Made by a program: the position numbers and the translations under genes
The notes under the pieces: model-generated
The model's input: only the letters and a program-made list of their open reading frames with translations
Databases searched by the model: none
Told to the model about the DNA's origin: nothing
Shown here: positions 43,793-52,501 of the stretch, piece by piece
Layout of the letters: every line of letters begins with the position of its first letter
Numbering within the stretch: position 1 is the first letter of the stretch
Source: Microbacterium oxydans
GTDB taxonomy: Bacteria > Actinomycetota > Actinomycetes > Actinomycetales > Microbacteriaceae
Assembly (NCBI RefSeq): GCF_026559675.1
Contig: NZ_CP092891.1
Coordinates: 1,302,001-1,366,000, forward strand
Direction: 5' to 3'
DNA length: 64,000 bases

Positions 43793-44866
43793 ATGGGTGC
43801 TCGGCTGCGTGTTGTTCTGGATCAGCTCGTGCAGGTCGTCGACCCCGACCAGGCCTCGGCGTCGGTCGACCTGGTGGCGGGACTCGTCGCCACGGCGCCG
43901 TCGGGGTGTGCGGTGGATGCCATCGTCACCGCGGGAGCCGAGGTGCCGGTAGCGGGCATCGAGGACGTGCGGACGCTCGCGCTCGGCAGGCGTGAGATCG
44001 CGGCCTCCTGGCAGCTCGGGATCGCCCCCGGCGTCGGCGGCGGCCTCATCCACTCGCCGACCCTGATGGCACCGCTCGTGCGGCACGATCGCGTGCACGA
44101 CAACGACCAGACGACCGTGACGCTGTGGGACCTGCGGGCCTGGGACGCACCGGAGGCACTGTCGAAGAGCGCGGTGGCGTGGCAGCGCGCCATGCTCCGA
44201 CGCGCGGTGAAGCACGCCGACGCCGTGGTCGTGCCGTCGCACGCGGTCGCCGAGCGTCTGGCCGAGCTCGTGAAGCTCGGGGGGCGGATCCGGGTGATCG
44301 CGGGTGCCGCGCCGCGGTCGTTCGCGGTTCCGGCCGATGCCGCGGCACGCCGTGAGGCGCTCGGACTGCCCGAGGAATACGTGGTGCTGGCCGGTTCGCC
44401 GGCGACGCTCGCCGAGGGATTCCGAGGTGCGCTCGCCGCCGGGGTCGATGCGGTCGTGCTCGATGCGCCGGAGGGCGCGGAGCCGCGCCTGGTGGAGATC
44501 GCCTCCGCCGCCGGGCTGCCGGAGCGGAGGGCGCACGTCCGTGGCGCGCTGTCCCCGGCGGACCGGGCAGCGGTCCTCGCCGGCGCTTCGGCCTTCGTGT
44601 CGACCGATCCCGTGGCGGGGTGGCCGTGGCGTGCCGTCGAGGCGATGACGGTCGGGACGCCGGTGGTCGCGGTCGAGAGCGGGTCGCACTGCGACGTCCT
44701 CGCCGACGGCGGGATGCTGGTGCCGGCGGAGGGCATCGCGGAAGCTGTCGCCGACGCGGCGGGCGCCTCGTCGGCGCGGCTGCGGGTGCTCGCCGCCGAC
44801 AGGTCCCGGGCCTTCTCCTGGGCGAGCTCGGCGGAGCGTCTGTGGGGGCTGCACGCCGACCTGTGA
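43793..44866 (+). CDS. GT-B glycosyltransferase (GT4-like)
   Basis: 357 residues. The N-terminal half has the acceptor-side Rossmann fold (VHDNDQTTVTLWDLRAW, VVVPSHAVAERLAEL near 145). The C-terminal half carries the GT4 nucleotide-sugar segment AFVSTDPVAGWPWRAVEAM near 265-283 and TPVVAVESGSH. The usual E-x7-E motif is only partly kept (Asp/Glu positions differ). The sugar is unknown. It stands alone between DUF4012 and the LGFP protein in a surface-polymer setting. Confidence 0.8.
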   Translation: MGARLRVVLDQLVQVVDPDQASASVDLVAGLVATAPSGCAVDAIVTAGAEVPVAGIEDVRTLALGRREIAASWQLGIAPGVGGGLIHSPTLMAPLVRHDRVHDNDQTTVTLWDLRAWDAPEALSKSAVAWQRAMLRRAVKHADAVVVPSHAVAERLAELVKLGGRIRVIAGAAPRSFAVPADAAARREALGLPEEYVVLAGSPATLAEGFRGALAAGVDAVVLDAPEGAEPRLVEIASAAGLPERRAHVRGALSPADRAAVLAGASAFVSTDPVAGWPWRAVEAMTVGTPVVAVESGSHCDVLADGGMLVPAEGIAEAVADAAGASSARLRVLAADRSRAFSWASSAERLWGLHADL

Positions 44867-44888
44867 GCGGCTGAGAACAACCTGCGCA

Positions 44889-44905
44889 TCGGCGCGACAC
44901 GCCGA
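44889..44905 (+). terminator. Weak hairpin after the glycosyltransferase gene
   Basis: TCGGCG-CGACA-CGCCGA, 6-bp stem followed by AATCTT, 22 nt after the stop codon at 44866. Confidence 0.45.
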
Positions 44906-44955
44906 AATCTTGTCGCGTAACCAGCGCAACAGTGGCATCATCCTGCAACTTCCGT

Positions 44956-44961
44956 CACACT
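44956..44961 (+). promoter_or_regulatory. Possible -10 box of the LGFP-repeat gene
   Basis: CACACT, 6 nt before the ATG at 44968. It is a weak match, but at the leaderless spacing, and no Shine-Dalgarno is present. Confidence 0.35.
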
Positions 44962-44967
44962 GGTCAC

Positions 44968-47900
44968 ATGTCTCGACGTGCCCCACGCTCGCGAAACACC
45001 CTGAGGACCTCCCCACTCCTCATCTGTTTCCTCGCTGTCTCTGCCCTGGTGATCGGGACGGCGGCCCCTGCTGCCGTCGCCCAAGCGTCCGTCTCTTCGG
45101 CTCCGGCGATCGCCTCCGGCGCTGTCTCGGGCCCCGCCGCGACAGGGATCGCGAAGAGCACCCTCGTCGGGTTCAATGCCGGCAACATCATCAGCGACGC
45201 CGTGTTCACCGACAAGCGCACGATGACCGAGCCGCAGATCCAGGCTTTCTTCAACAGCAAGGTCTCGCGCTGCCTGGGGGGGAGAGACGAGAACAACGAG
45301 GCGATCGTCTGCCTCAAGGACTTCAAGATGAACACGGTCACCCGGCCGGCGGACGCCTATTGCTCGGGATACAACGGCGCCGCGAACGAGTCGGCCGCAC
45401 GGATCATCTACCGCGTGGCGCAGGCCTGCGACATCAACCCGCAGGTGCTCATCGTGATGCTCCAGAAGGAGCAGGGCCTCATCACCCACACCTGGCCGAG
45501 CGCCTGGCGCTATCGGATCGCCCTCGGACAGGGATGCCCCGACACCGCGCCATGCGACCCGAACTACATCGGCTTCTTCCACCAGATCTACGGCGCCGCG
45601 CGCCAGATGCAGATCTACATGGAGGGCAAGTGGTTCCAGTGGTACGCCCCGGGCAAGACCTGGAACATCCTGTACAACCCGAAGGCATCCTGCGGCACCT
45701 CGCCGGTGTACGTCGCCAACAAGGCGACGTCGGCGCTCTACTACTACACGCCCTACCAGCCCAACGCGGCGGCGCTGCGTGCCGGCTACGGCGAGGGAGA
45801 CGGCTGCTCGGCATACGGCAACCGGAACTTCTACAACTACTTCACCGACTGGTTCGGTTCGACGCAGAAGCCACCGGCGTCCGACCCGCTCGGCGACATC
45901 CGGCGGGCGCACACCGGGCTCGGCGGCGCGACAGGAGTGCTCGGCGCTGCGAAGACGAACCCGACCTGCGGGGCGACGATCGCGCGGTGCACGGTGAGCT
46001 ACGCGAACGGGATCATCACCTGGACGAAGGCACTCGGCGCGCTGCCGGTCTACGGTCCCGTCTACAAGGAATATGTGGCCCAGGGTGCCCTCGGCGGAAA
46101 GCTCGGTTATCCCAAGGATTCGCCGACGACCGTCACGGATCCGAACGGCAACGGCATCGCGCAGCAGTTCGACACGGGATGGATCCATCAGTCTGCGGCG
46201 GGAGCCTTCACATCGTCGAACAGGACGATGACGGCGTACTCGGCCGCCGGATGGATCCGCGGAAAGCTCTCCTGGCCCGTGGGACCGGAGGTCTGCACCT
46301 CGAAGTCCTGCATCCAGGACTTCGGCGACGGCGTCATCGGCTCTCTCACCGGGAAGCCCGCGGTCGCCGTCGTCGGAACGAACACCAAGGCGATCGATGC
46401 GGCATACACGGCGAGCGGCGGATCCACCGGACCGCTCGGGGCGGTGAAGGACACATTCACCTTCGTCCAGGATCCGAACGGCAACGGGCTCGTGCGTCAG
46501 TTCGCGAACGGGTGGATCCATGCGTCGGCTGCGGGTGCGTTCACGACGTCGAATGCGTTGATGACGGCGTACAGTGGCGCGGGTTGGCTGCGGGGGAAGC
46601 TCGGTTGGCCGACGAGTGACGAGTCGAAGGTGACGGATCCGAACGGCAACGGTGCTGCGCAGAGTTTCCAGGGTGGGTGGATCCATTCCTCGGCGAAGGG
46701 CTCGTTCACGTCGTCGGCGCGGGTGATGTCGGCGTACAGCAAGGCTGGCTGGGTGAGGGGTTCGCTCGGGTGGCCGGTGGGCGCGGAGGTGTGCACGGGG
46801 GTTTCCTGCGCGCAGGCGTTCGCTGGTGGCATCATCTCGTTCTCGGGCACTGCTGAGGCGACGAGCACGGTGGGCATCTCGAGTGCGGCGATCGCGAAGG
46901 TGCATGCCGATCCGGCGAGCAGTCCGGTCGCGCTCGGCTCGGCGGTGGACGCGTCCGCGTCGATCGTCGCGGACCCGCGCGGCAGCGGTCTGGCGCAGAA
47001 GTTCTCCGGCGGGTGGATCCATTCCTCCGCGGCAGGGACTTTCGCCTCCTCGAACACGATCATGACGGCGTACAGCGCTGCAGGGTGGGTCAGAGGCAAG
47101 CTGGGTTGGCCGACCGGTGCGGAAACGTGCACCGCGACCTCGTGCAGCCAGGTCTTCCAGGGCGGCACCATCGCCTATCAGAAGGGCAAGGCTGCGGTTC
47201 TCCTGCTGGGGGTCGAGGGCGATGCGATCGACGTCGCCTACGCCGCGCAGGGAGGAGCCGCGGGAGCACTGGGAGCGGCGGCCGCACAGCTCACCTTCGT
47301 CCAGGATCCGAACGGCAACGGGCTCGTGCGTCAGTTCGCGAACGGGTGGATCCATGCGTCGGCTGCGGGTGCGTTCACGACGTCGAATGCGTTGATGACG
47401 GCGTACAGTGGCGCGGGTTGGCTGCGGGGGAAGCTCGGTTGGCCGACGAGTGACGAGTCGAAGGTGACGGATCCGAACGGCAACGGTGCTGCGCAGAGTT
47501 TCCAGGGTGGGTGGATCCATTCCTCGGCGAAGGGCTCGTTCACGTCGTCGGCGCGGGTGATGTCGGCGTACAGCAAGGCTGGCTGGGTGAGGGGTTCGCT
47601 CGGGTGGCCGGTGGGCGCGGAGGTGTGCACGGGGGTTTCCTGCGCGCAGGCGTTCGCTGGTGGCATCATCTCGTTCTCGGGCACTGCTGAGGCGACGAGC
47701 ACGGTGGGCATCTCGAGTGCGGCGATCGCGAAGGTGCATGCCGATCCGGCGAGCAGTCCGGTCGCGCTCGGCTCGGCGGTGGACGCGTCCGCGTCGATCG
47801 TCGCGGACCCGCGCGGCAGCGGTCTGGCGCAGAAGTTCTCCGGCGGGTGGATCCATTCCTCCGCGGCAGGGACTTTCGCCTCCTCGAACACGATCATGAC

Positions 47901-48048
47901 GGCGTACAGCGCTGCAGGGTGGGTCAGAGGCAAGCTGGGTTGGCCGACCGGTGCGGAAACGTGCACCGCGACCTCGTGCAGCCAGGTCTTCCAGGGCGGC
48001 ACCATCAACTACGTGAAGGGGAAGGCAGCGACCGTCGTCTACCGCTGA
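44968..48048 (+). CDS. Secreted LGFP-repeat protein with putative lytic domain
   Basis: 1026 residues. A Sec signal peptide (about 1-40) is followed by a ~250-residue Cys-rich domain. It contains VLIVMLQKEQGLITHTWP near 170 and GFFHQIYGAARQMQIYM, reminiscent of lysozyme-like muramidases (the Glu of KEQGL would be catalytic; inference). The rest is repeats of the LGFP type, built on GWIHxSAxGxF, TAYSxAGWxRGKLGWP and ExC; GWIH occurs seven times. LGFP repeats are thought to bind mycolyl/arabinogalactan or other wall glycans. Residues ~497-735 and ~775-1013 are identical, from a repeated 716-bp block. Confidence 0.87.
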   Translation: MSRRAPRSRNTLRTSPLLICFLAVSALVIGTAAPAAVAQASVSSAPAIASGAVSGPAATGIAKSTLVGFNAGNIISDAVFTDKRTMTEPQIQAFFNSKVSRCLGGRDENNEAIVCLKDFKMNTVTRPADAYCSGYNGAANESAARIIYRVAQACDINPQVLIVMLQKEQGLITHTWPSAWRYRIALGQGCPDTAPCDPNYIGFFHQIYGAARQMQIYMEGKWFQWYAPGKTWNILYNPKASCGTSPVYVANKATSALYYYTPYQPNAAALRAGYGEGDGCSAYGNRNFYNYFTDWFGSTQKPPASDPLGDIRRAHTGLGGATGVLGAAKTNPTCGATIARCTVSYANGIITWTKALGALPVYGPVYKEYVAQGALGGKLGYPKDSPTTVTDPNGNGIAQQFDTGWIHQSAAGAFTSSNRTMTAYSAAGWIRGKLSWPVGPEVCTSKSCIQDFGDGVIGSLTGKPAVAVVGTNTKAIDAAYTASGGSTGPLGAVKDTFTFVQDPNGNGLVRQFANGWIHASAAGAFTTSNALMTAYSGAGWLRGKLGWPTSDESKVTDPNGNGAAQSFQGGWIHSSAKGSFTSSARVMSAYSKAGWVRGSLGWPVGAEVCTGVSCAQAFAGGIISFSGTAEATSTVGISSAAIAKVHADPASSPVALGSAVDASASIVADPRGSGLAQKFSGGWIHSSAAGTFASSNTIMTAYSAAGWVRGKLGWPTGAETCTATSCSQVFQGGTIAYQKGKAAVLLLGVEGDAIDVAYAAQGGAAGALGAAAAQLTFVQDPNGNGLVRQFANGWIHASAAGAFTTSNALMTAYSGAGWLRGKLGWPTSDESKVTDPNGNGAAQSFQGGWIHSSAKGSFTSSARVMSAYSKAGWVRGSLGWPVGAEVCTGVSCAQAFAGGIISFSGTAEATSTVGISSAAIAKVHADPASSPVALGSAVDASASIVADPRGSGLAQKFSGGWIHSSAAGTFASSNTIMTAYSAAGWVRGKLGWPTGAETCTATSCSQVFQGGTINYVKGKAATVVYR
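46457..47172 (+). repeat. 716-bp direct repeat, copy 1, in the LGFP gene
   Basis: Identical, as far as I can read, to 47291-48006 (period 834 bp, in frame). It starts at TCACCTTCGTCCAGGATCC and ends at GGCGGCACCATC. The flanking sequences just outside each copy are homologous but diverged. Confidence 0.9.
47291..48006 (+). repeat. 716-bp direct repeat, copy 2, in the LGFP gene
   Basis: Second copy of 46457-47172. The 118-nt spacer 47173-47290 encodes a diverged version of the segment that precedes copy 1 (AYQKGKAAVLLLG against SLTGKPAVAVVG), so identity is confined to the block. Confidence 0.9.
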
Positions 48049-48085
48049 CGCTCCGTTCCCGCCAGGGCTGCAGACGGGTATCGGA

Positions 48086-48091
48086 TAGACT
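48086..48091 (+). promoter_or_regulatory. -10 box of the legionaminic acid operon
   Basis: TAGACT, 7 nt before the legB ATG. It is the only clear promoter seen for the seven overlapping genes 48099-54870. Confidence 0.6.
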
Positions 48092-48098
48092 CGGGCGC

Positions 48099-49094
48099 AT
48101 GAGAGTACTGCTCACCGGAGCTGACGGATTCATCGGATCGCACCTCGCGGAGCAGCTGGTTCGGGACGGACACGACGTGCGAGCCCTGGTGCTCTACAAC
48201 TCGTTCGACTCCCGCGGCTGGCTCGACGGAATCCCCGACGAGGTCGCGCGCGAGATCGAGTTCCTGCCCGGAGACGTGCGTGATCCGGCTCTGATGATGT
48301 CGGCCGTGAGCGACCGCGACGCGGTGCTGCACCTGGCCGCGCTCATCGCCATCCCGTACTCGTACGCGGCCCCCGACCTGTATGTGCAGACGAACATCCA
48401 GGGCACGCTCAACCTGCTCAACGCCGCCCGCGCGGCCGGAGTCAGCCGATTCATCCACACCTCGACGAGCGAGGTCTACGGCACGGCGCGGTACGTGCCC
48501 ATGGATGAGGGGCACCCCCTGCAGGGGCAGTCGCCCTACTCGGCGTCGAAGATCGCGGCGGACCAGATGGTGAACGCATACCACGCATCCTTCGGCCTGC
48601 CCGCGGTCACGATCCGTCCGTTCAACACCTTCGGCCCGCGGCAGTCGGCTCGCGCCGTGATTCCGACGATCGTGAGCCAGCTCGCGGCCGGCAAGCGGGA
48701 AATCCAGCTCGGCGCGCTCACGCCGACCCGCGACTTCACGTACGTGCCCGACACGGTCTCCGGCTTCACGACGGCGCTGACCAGCACCGCAGGCGTCGGC
48801 GAAGTCATCAACCTGGGCGTCGGCTTCGAGGTCTCGATCGGGCAGACCTTCGATCTCATCGCCGAGGTCATGGGGGTCGACGCCGTCGCCACCGAGGATC
48901 CGGCACGTCTGCGTCCCGCGAACTCCGAGGTGGAGCGGCTCTTCTCCGACAACACCAAGGCTCGCGAGATCCTCGGCTGGCAGCCGAAGCACGATGGTGT
49001 CGACGGTTTCCGCGAGGGCCTCCGCGCCACGGCGGAGTGGTTCACCGACCCGGCCAACCTGGCGCGTTACCGCACCGACGCGTACGTCGTATGA
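48099..49094 (+). CDS. legB: NAD-dependent sugar-nucleotide 4,6-dehydratase, LegB type
   Basis: 331-residue extended SDR enzyme. The NAD site is LLTGADGFIGSHLAEQL, and the LegB-typical ALVLYNSFDSRGWLD follows near 32. HLAALIAIPYSYAAPDLYV, TSTSEVYGTARYVP, the catalytic YSASKIAADQ and RPFNTFGPRQSARAVIP complete the pattern. LegB removes water from GDP- (or UDP-) GlcNAc to give the 4-keto-6-deoxy sugar, the first dedicated step to legionaminic acid. The YSASK and PRQSAR signatures match LegB better than PseB. ATGA overlap with legC. Confidence 0.9.
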   Translation: MRVLLTGADGFIGSHLAEQLVRDGHDVRALVLYNSFDSRGWLDGIPDEVAREIEFLPGDVRDPALMMSAVSDRDAVLHLAALIAIPYSYAAPDLYVQTNIQGTLNLLNAARAAGVSRFIHTSTSEVYGTARYVPMDEGHPLQGQSPYSASKIAADQMVNAYHASFGLPAVTIRPFNTFGPRQSARAVIPTIVSQLAAGKREIQLGALTPTRDFTYVPDTVSGFTTALTSTAGVGEVINLGVGFEVSIGQTFDLIAEVMGVDAVATEDPARLRPANSEVERLFSDNTKAREILGWQPKHDGVDGFREGLRATAEWFTDPANLARYRTDAYVV

Positions 49095-50248
49095 GCACGC
49101 CCGAGGACTTCGTCCGCACCATCCGCGGCGTCGTCGGCGATGAGCCGTTCGTCGGCCTCCACGTGCCCGACATCACGGAGCTCGAGAAACAGCGCGTCCG
49201 GGAGTGTCTGGACTCGACCTTCGTGTCGAGCGTGGGTGCCTTCGTGACCGATTTCGAGCAGGGCATCGCCGACTTCACCGGAGCCCGGCATGCGATCGCC
49301 GTGTCCAACGGCACCTCGGCGCTGCAGGTGGCGCTCGAACTCGCCGGAGTCGGTGACGGTGACGACGTGATCGTCCCGACCCTGTCCTTCGTGGCCACAG
49401 CGAATGCTGTCTCACATGTGAGGGCACAGCCGTACTTCGTCGACAGCGACGAGGGGACGCTGGGACTCTCCGTCGAGGCCGTCGCCGAGGTGCTGCGATC
49501 TGCACGGTCCACCCCCGAGGGGTTGATGAACGCCGCCACCGGACGTCGCATCGCCGCGATCGTGCCGATGCACACGCTCGGTCATCCGATGCGCATCGCG
49601 GAGCTCGTCGCGCTGGCCGCGGAGTACGAGGTCCCGGTGATCGAGGATGCGGCCGAGTCGCTCGGCAGCCGGGTGGACGGCGTGCACACGGGCACGTTCG
49701 GACGTCTGGGCATCCTCAGCTTCAACGGGAACAAGATCCTGACCACGGGCGGCGGCGGGATGATCCTCACCGATGACGATGAGCTCGCCCGCAGAGCACG
49801 CCATCTCACGACCACCGCCAAGCTGCCGCATCGCTGGGAGTTCGAGCACGACGAGGTGGCGTACAACTTCCGGATGCCGAACCTCAACGCCGCGCTCGGA
49901 GTCGCGCAGCTCGAGCGGTTGCCCCGGTTCCTCGCCGACAAACGGCGACTCGCGGAGCGCTACCGACTGGCCTTCGCCGACGTCCCCGACATCGAGTTCC
50001 TGACCGAACCGGCGGGTACCGAGAGCAACTACTGGCTGTGCGCGGTGCGTGTGTCCGGTGATGACCGACGGCGCGACGCCCTCCTCGAAGCGACGAACGA
50101 CGCCGGTCTCCAGTGCCGTCCGTTCTGGAACCTGCTGCATCGACAGGCGCCGTACCGGCACCTGCCCCACGCGGCGGTGCCCGTCGCAGAGTCGCTGCAC
50201 GCGTCCGTCGTCTGCATCCCGAGCTCCCCGGCGCTGGCCGCGGTATGA
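49091..50248 (+). CDS. legC: LegC-type sugar aminotransferase (DegT/AryC1/EryC1)
   Basis: 385 residues. Family hallmarks include FVGLHVPDITELEKQRV and ECLDSTFVSSVGAFVTDFE at the N-terminus, SNGTSALQVAL (PLP phosphate), IEDAAESLGS (Asp) and the Schiff-base Lys in SFNGNKILTTGGGG near 215. LegC transfers an amino group to C4 of the 4-keto sugar, giving the 4-amino-4,6-dideoxy intermediate. The N-terminal VSSVG signature separates it from perosamine-type relatives. Overlaps legB and legG by 4 nt each. Confidence 0.9.
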   Translation: MSTPEDFVRTIRGVVGDEPFVGLHVPDITELEKQRVRECLDSTFVSSVGAFVTDFEQGIADFTGARHAIAVSNGTSALQVALELAGVGDGDDVIVPTLSFVATANAVSHVRAQPYFVDSDEGTLGLSVEAVAEVLRSARSTPEGLMNAATGRRIAAIVPMHTLGHPMRIAELVALAAEYEVPVIEDAAESLGSRVDGVHTGTFGRLGILSFNGNKILTTGGGGMILTDDDELARRARHLTTTAKLPHRWEFEHDEVAYNFRMPNLNAALGVAQLERLPRFLADKRRLAERYRLAFADVPDIEFLTEPAGTESNYWLCAVRVSGDDRRRDALLEATNDAGLQCRPFWNLLHRQAPYRHLPHAAVPVAESLHASVVCIPSSPALAAV

Positions 50249-51414
50249 GATCGATCGCCGTCGTCACGGGCACCCGTGCGGACTATGGCCTGCTGCGGGG
50301 GCTGCTTCGGGCGCTCGAGGACGATCCGCAGCTGGATCTGCGTCTGATCGTGACGGGCACCCACCTCAGCGAGGCCTTCGGACAGACCGTCACGGAGATC
50401 GAGCGCGACGGCTTCACCATAGCCGCGACCGTGCCGATCTGGTCGGGTGCGGATACTCCGCTCGCGGCGGCGACCGACGTGGGGCGCGCCCTGCCCGGTT
50501 ACGCGCAGGTGCTGGCAGAGATCGCGCCGGACGTCGTCGTGGTGCTCGGGGACAGGTTGGAGGCCTTCGCTGTGGCGGCGGCTGCGACGATCCTGTCGAT
50601 CCCGGTCGCGCACATCCACGGCGGGGAGCTCACGGAGGGCGCGATGGACGACGCCCTCCGGCACTCGATCACCAAGATGTCCTATCTGCACTTCACATCG
50701 ACGGCAGATCATCGTCGGCGGGTGATTCAGCTGGGAGAGGACCCCGCGCGCGTGTTCTTCCACGGCGCGCCGATCGTCGACATCCTCGACACGTTCGACG
50801 CGATGCCGCGTCACGAAGTGGAGGAGCGATTCGGCATCCGACTGCCCGAGCCGACGGCGCTGGTGACGTTCCACCCGGCGATCATGGACGTCGCACCGGC
50901 CGAACAGCTGGTTGAGGAGCTCCTCGCGGGGCTGCTCGCCGTGACGGACCTGCATATCGTGATCACGGGATCGAACTCGGACATCGGCACGGAGGCAGTC
51001 CGCGCGAGGATCGCGCGTTTCGTCTCCGAGCATCCCGAGCGCGTCGACTACGTCGAGTCGTTCGGGCAGCGCGCGTACCTCAGCGCGATGCGCGCGGCAT
51101 CGGTCGTGGCGGGGAACTCGTCGAGCACGGTTCTCGAGGCGCCCACGCTGGGCATACCTTCCGTGCTCATCGGCGACCGCCAGAAGGGTCGGCCGATGGC
51201 CGCGAGCGTGGAGATTCCCGACCCCACGGCCGAGGCCATCGCTGCTGCGATTCGACGGCGCATCGCCGCGGGTCCGGCTGTCGCCGCCGACAGCCCCTTC
51301 GGTACACCGGGATTCGCGGTTCGTACCGCTGCGACGCTTCGGGATGTGGAGATCCCGAAGCCCCCCAAGAAGACTTTCCACGATCTCGAACAGGGAGATG
51401 ACGATGACCGCTGA
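50245..51414 (+). CDS. legG: Hydrolysing sugar-nucleotide 2-epimerase, LegG/NeuC type
   Basis: 389 residues, NeuC/LegG subgroup of the UDP-GlcNAc 2-epimerase family. VVTGTRADYGLLRGLL begins it, then LIVTGTHLSEAFGQT, VVLGDRLEAFAVAAAA, IHGGELTEGAMDDALRHSI and VAGNSSSTVLEAP near 295. The GTRADYG and HGGE(L)TEGAxDD signatures are those of the hydrolysing enzymes, unlike the WecB at 59799. It would release 2,4-diacetamido-2,4,6-trideoxy-mannose. It overlaps legI by 11 nt. Confidence 0.9.
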   Translation: MRSIAVVTGTRADYGLLRGLLRALEDDPQLDLRLIVTGTHLSEAFGQTVTEIERDGFTIAATVPIWSGADTPLAAATDVGRALPGYAQVLAEIAPDVVVVLGDRLEAFAVAAAATILSIPVAHIHGGELTEGAMDDALRHSITKMSYLHFTSTADHRRRVIQLGEDPARVFFHGAPIVDILDTFDAMPRHEVEERFGIRLPEPTALVTFHPAIMDVAPAEQLVEELLAGLLAVTDLHIVITGSNSDIGTEAVRARIARFVSEHPERVDYVESFGQRAYLSAMRAASVVAGNSSSTVLEAPTLGIPSVLIGDRQKGRPMAASVEIPDPTAEAIAAAIRRRIAAGPAVAADSPFGTPGFAVRTAATLRDVEIPKPPKKTFHDLEQGDDDDR

Positions 51415-52501
51415 CGTCTTTGTGATTGCGGAGGCGGGAGTGAACCACAACGGTTCGCTCGGCATCGCCAAGGAACTTGTGGATCTCGCTGCGGAAGCCG
51501 GTGCCGACGCGGTGAAGTTCCAGACCTTCTCCGCCGACGCGCTCGCGCTCGAATCCGCAGAGCTCGCCGACTACCAGCGGGTCTCCGGTGAGGACGCGCG
51601 CAGTCAGCACGACCTCCTCCGTGGACTCGAGCTTTCGCACGACGAGTTCCGTGAGCTGCGTGCGCACTGCGATGGTCGTGGGATCCGGTTCCTCTCCACG
51701 GCGTTCGACCTCGACGGCCTCGACTTCCTCATCGACGAGCTGGGCATCCCGCTCGTCAAGATCGCGTCCGGCGACCTCACGTTCGCGCCGCTGCTGGTCA
51801 AGGCCGGGCGCAGCGGACTGCCCGTGATCCTGTCCACGGGAATGGCGGACCTGAGCGAGATCGCACGCGCGTTGCGGTTCTTGGCCGCAGGACTGGCACA
51901 GAGGCATGGTGTTCTGGATCGGTCCGAGCGTGTCACCGAGGATGCGCTCACGACCGCGTGGCACGCGCGGAACGAGCACGTCCGATTCGACGAGCACGTG
52001 ACGATCCTGCACTGCACCACGGAGTATCCGGCTGCGGACGAGCACCTGAACCTTCGGGCGATGCAGACCATCGCAGACACCTTCGGGCACCGTGTCGGCT
52101 ACTCCGACCATTCGCTCGGGTCGCTGGCATCGGTGCTCGCCGTCGGTCTGGGGGCGACCGTTCTCGAGAAGCACTTCACCTTCGACGTCACCGCGGACGG
52201 GCCCGATCATGCCGCATCGCTGGACCCCGACGGGCTGCGCGACTATGTCGCGGCACTGCGCCGCGTGCCGACCATGCTCGGGTCGTCGGAGAAGAAGGCG
52301 CAGAGCGTCGAAGAGGGCAACCGCGCGGTCGTGCGGCGCAGCCTGGTGGCCACGCGCGACATCGCCGCAGGAGAAGTGGTCGCGGAGGATGACATCGCGT
52401 GCTTCCGACCCGCCACGGGCCGGACCTCCTTCGATTTCTGGGAGGTCGTCGGCCGCCCGGCGTCCCGGGCCTACCGTCGTGGTGAGCTCATCGATGACTG
52501 A
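51404..52501 (+). CDS. legI: Legionaminic acid synthase (NeuB/LegI family)
   Basis: 365-residue PEP-dependent nonulosonic acid synthase: VIAEAGVNHNGSLGIAKEL at the start (metal/PEP site), AVKFQTFSAD, IKIASGDLTF-like KIASGDLTF, STGM, LHCTTEYPA, GYSDHSLG and LEKHFTFD. A C-terminal antifreeze-like SAF domain follows (SLVATRDIAAGEVV near 305-345). It condenses the trideoxy-mannosamine with PEP. Two ATGs are possible (51398, 51404); GGGAG at 6 nt favours 51404. Confidence 0.92.
   Translation: MTADVFVIAEAGVNHNGSLGIAKELVDLAAEAGADAVKFQTFSADALALESAELADYQRVSGEDARSQHDLLRGLELSHDEFRELRAHCDGRGIRFLSTAFDLDGLDFLIDELGIPLVKIASGDLTFAPLLVKAGRSGLPVILSTGMADLSEIARALRFLAAGLAQRHGVLDRSERVTEDALTTAWHARNEHVRFDEHVTILHCTTEYPAADEHLNLRAMQTIADTFGHRVGYSDHSLGSLASVLAVGLGATVLEKHFTFDVTADGPDHAASLDPDGLRDYVAALRRVPTMLGSSEKKAQSVEEGNRAVVRRSLVATRDIAAGEVVAEDDIACFRPATGRTSFDFWEVVGRPASRAYRRGELIDD

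Noticed and set aside
44938..47856. Long minus-strand open frame with internal repeats
   Set aside because: It is the antisense of the LGFP gene; its repeats come from the 716-bp duplication on the coding strand.
46457..48006. Repeat block considered as CRISPR or mobile element
   Set aside because: The repeats are 716 bp, in frame, and encode LGFP modules. There are no short regular spacers, cas genes, transposase or terminal inverted repeats.
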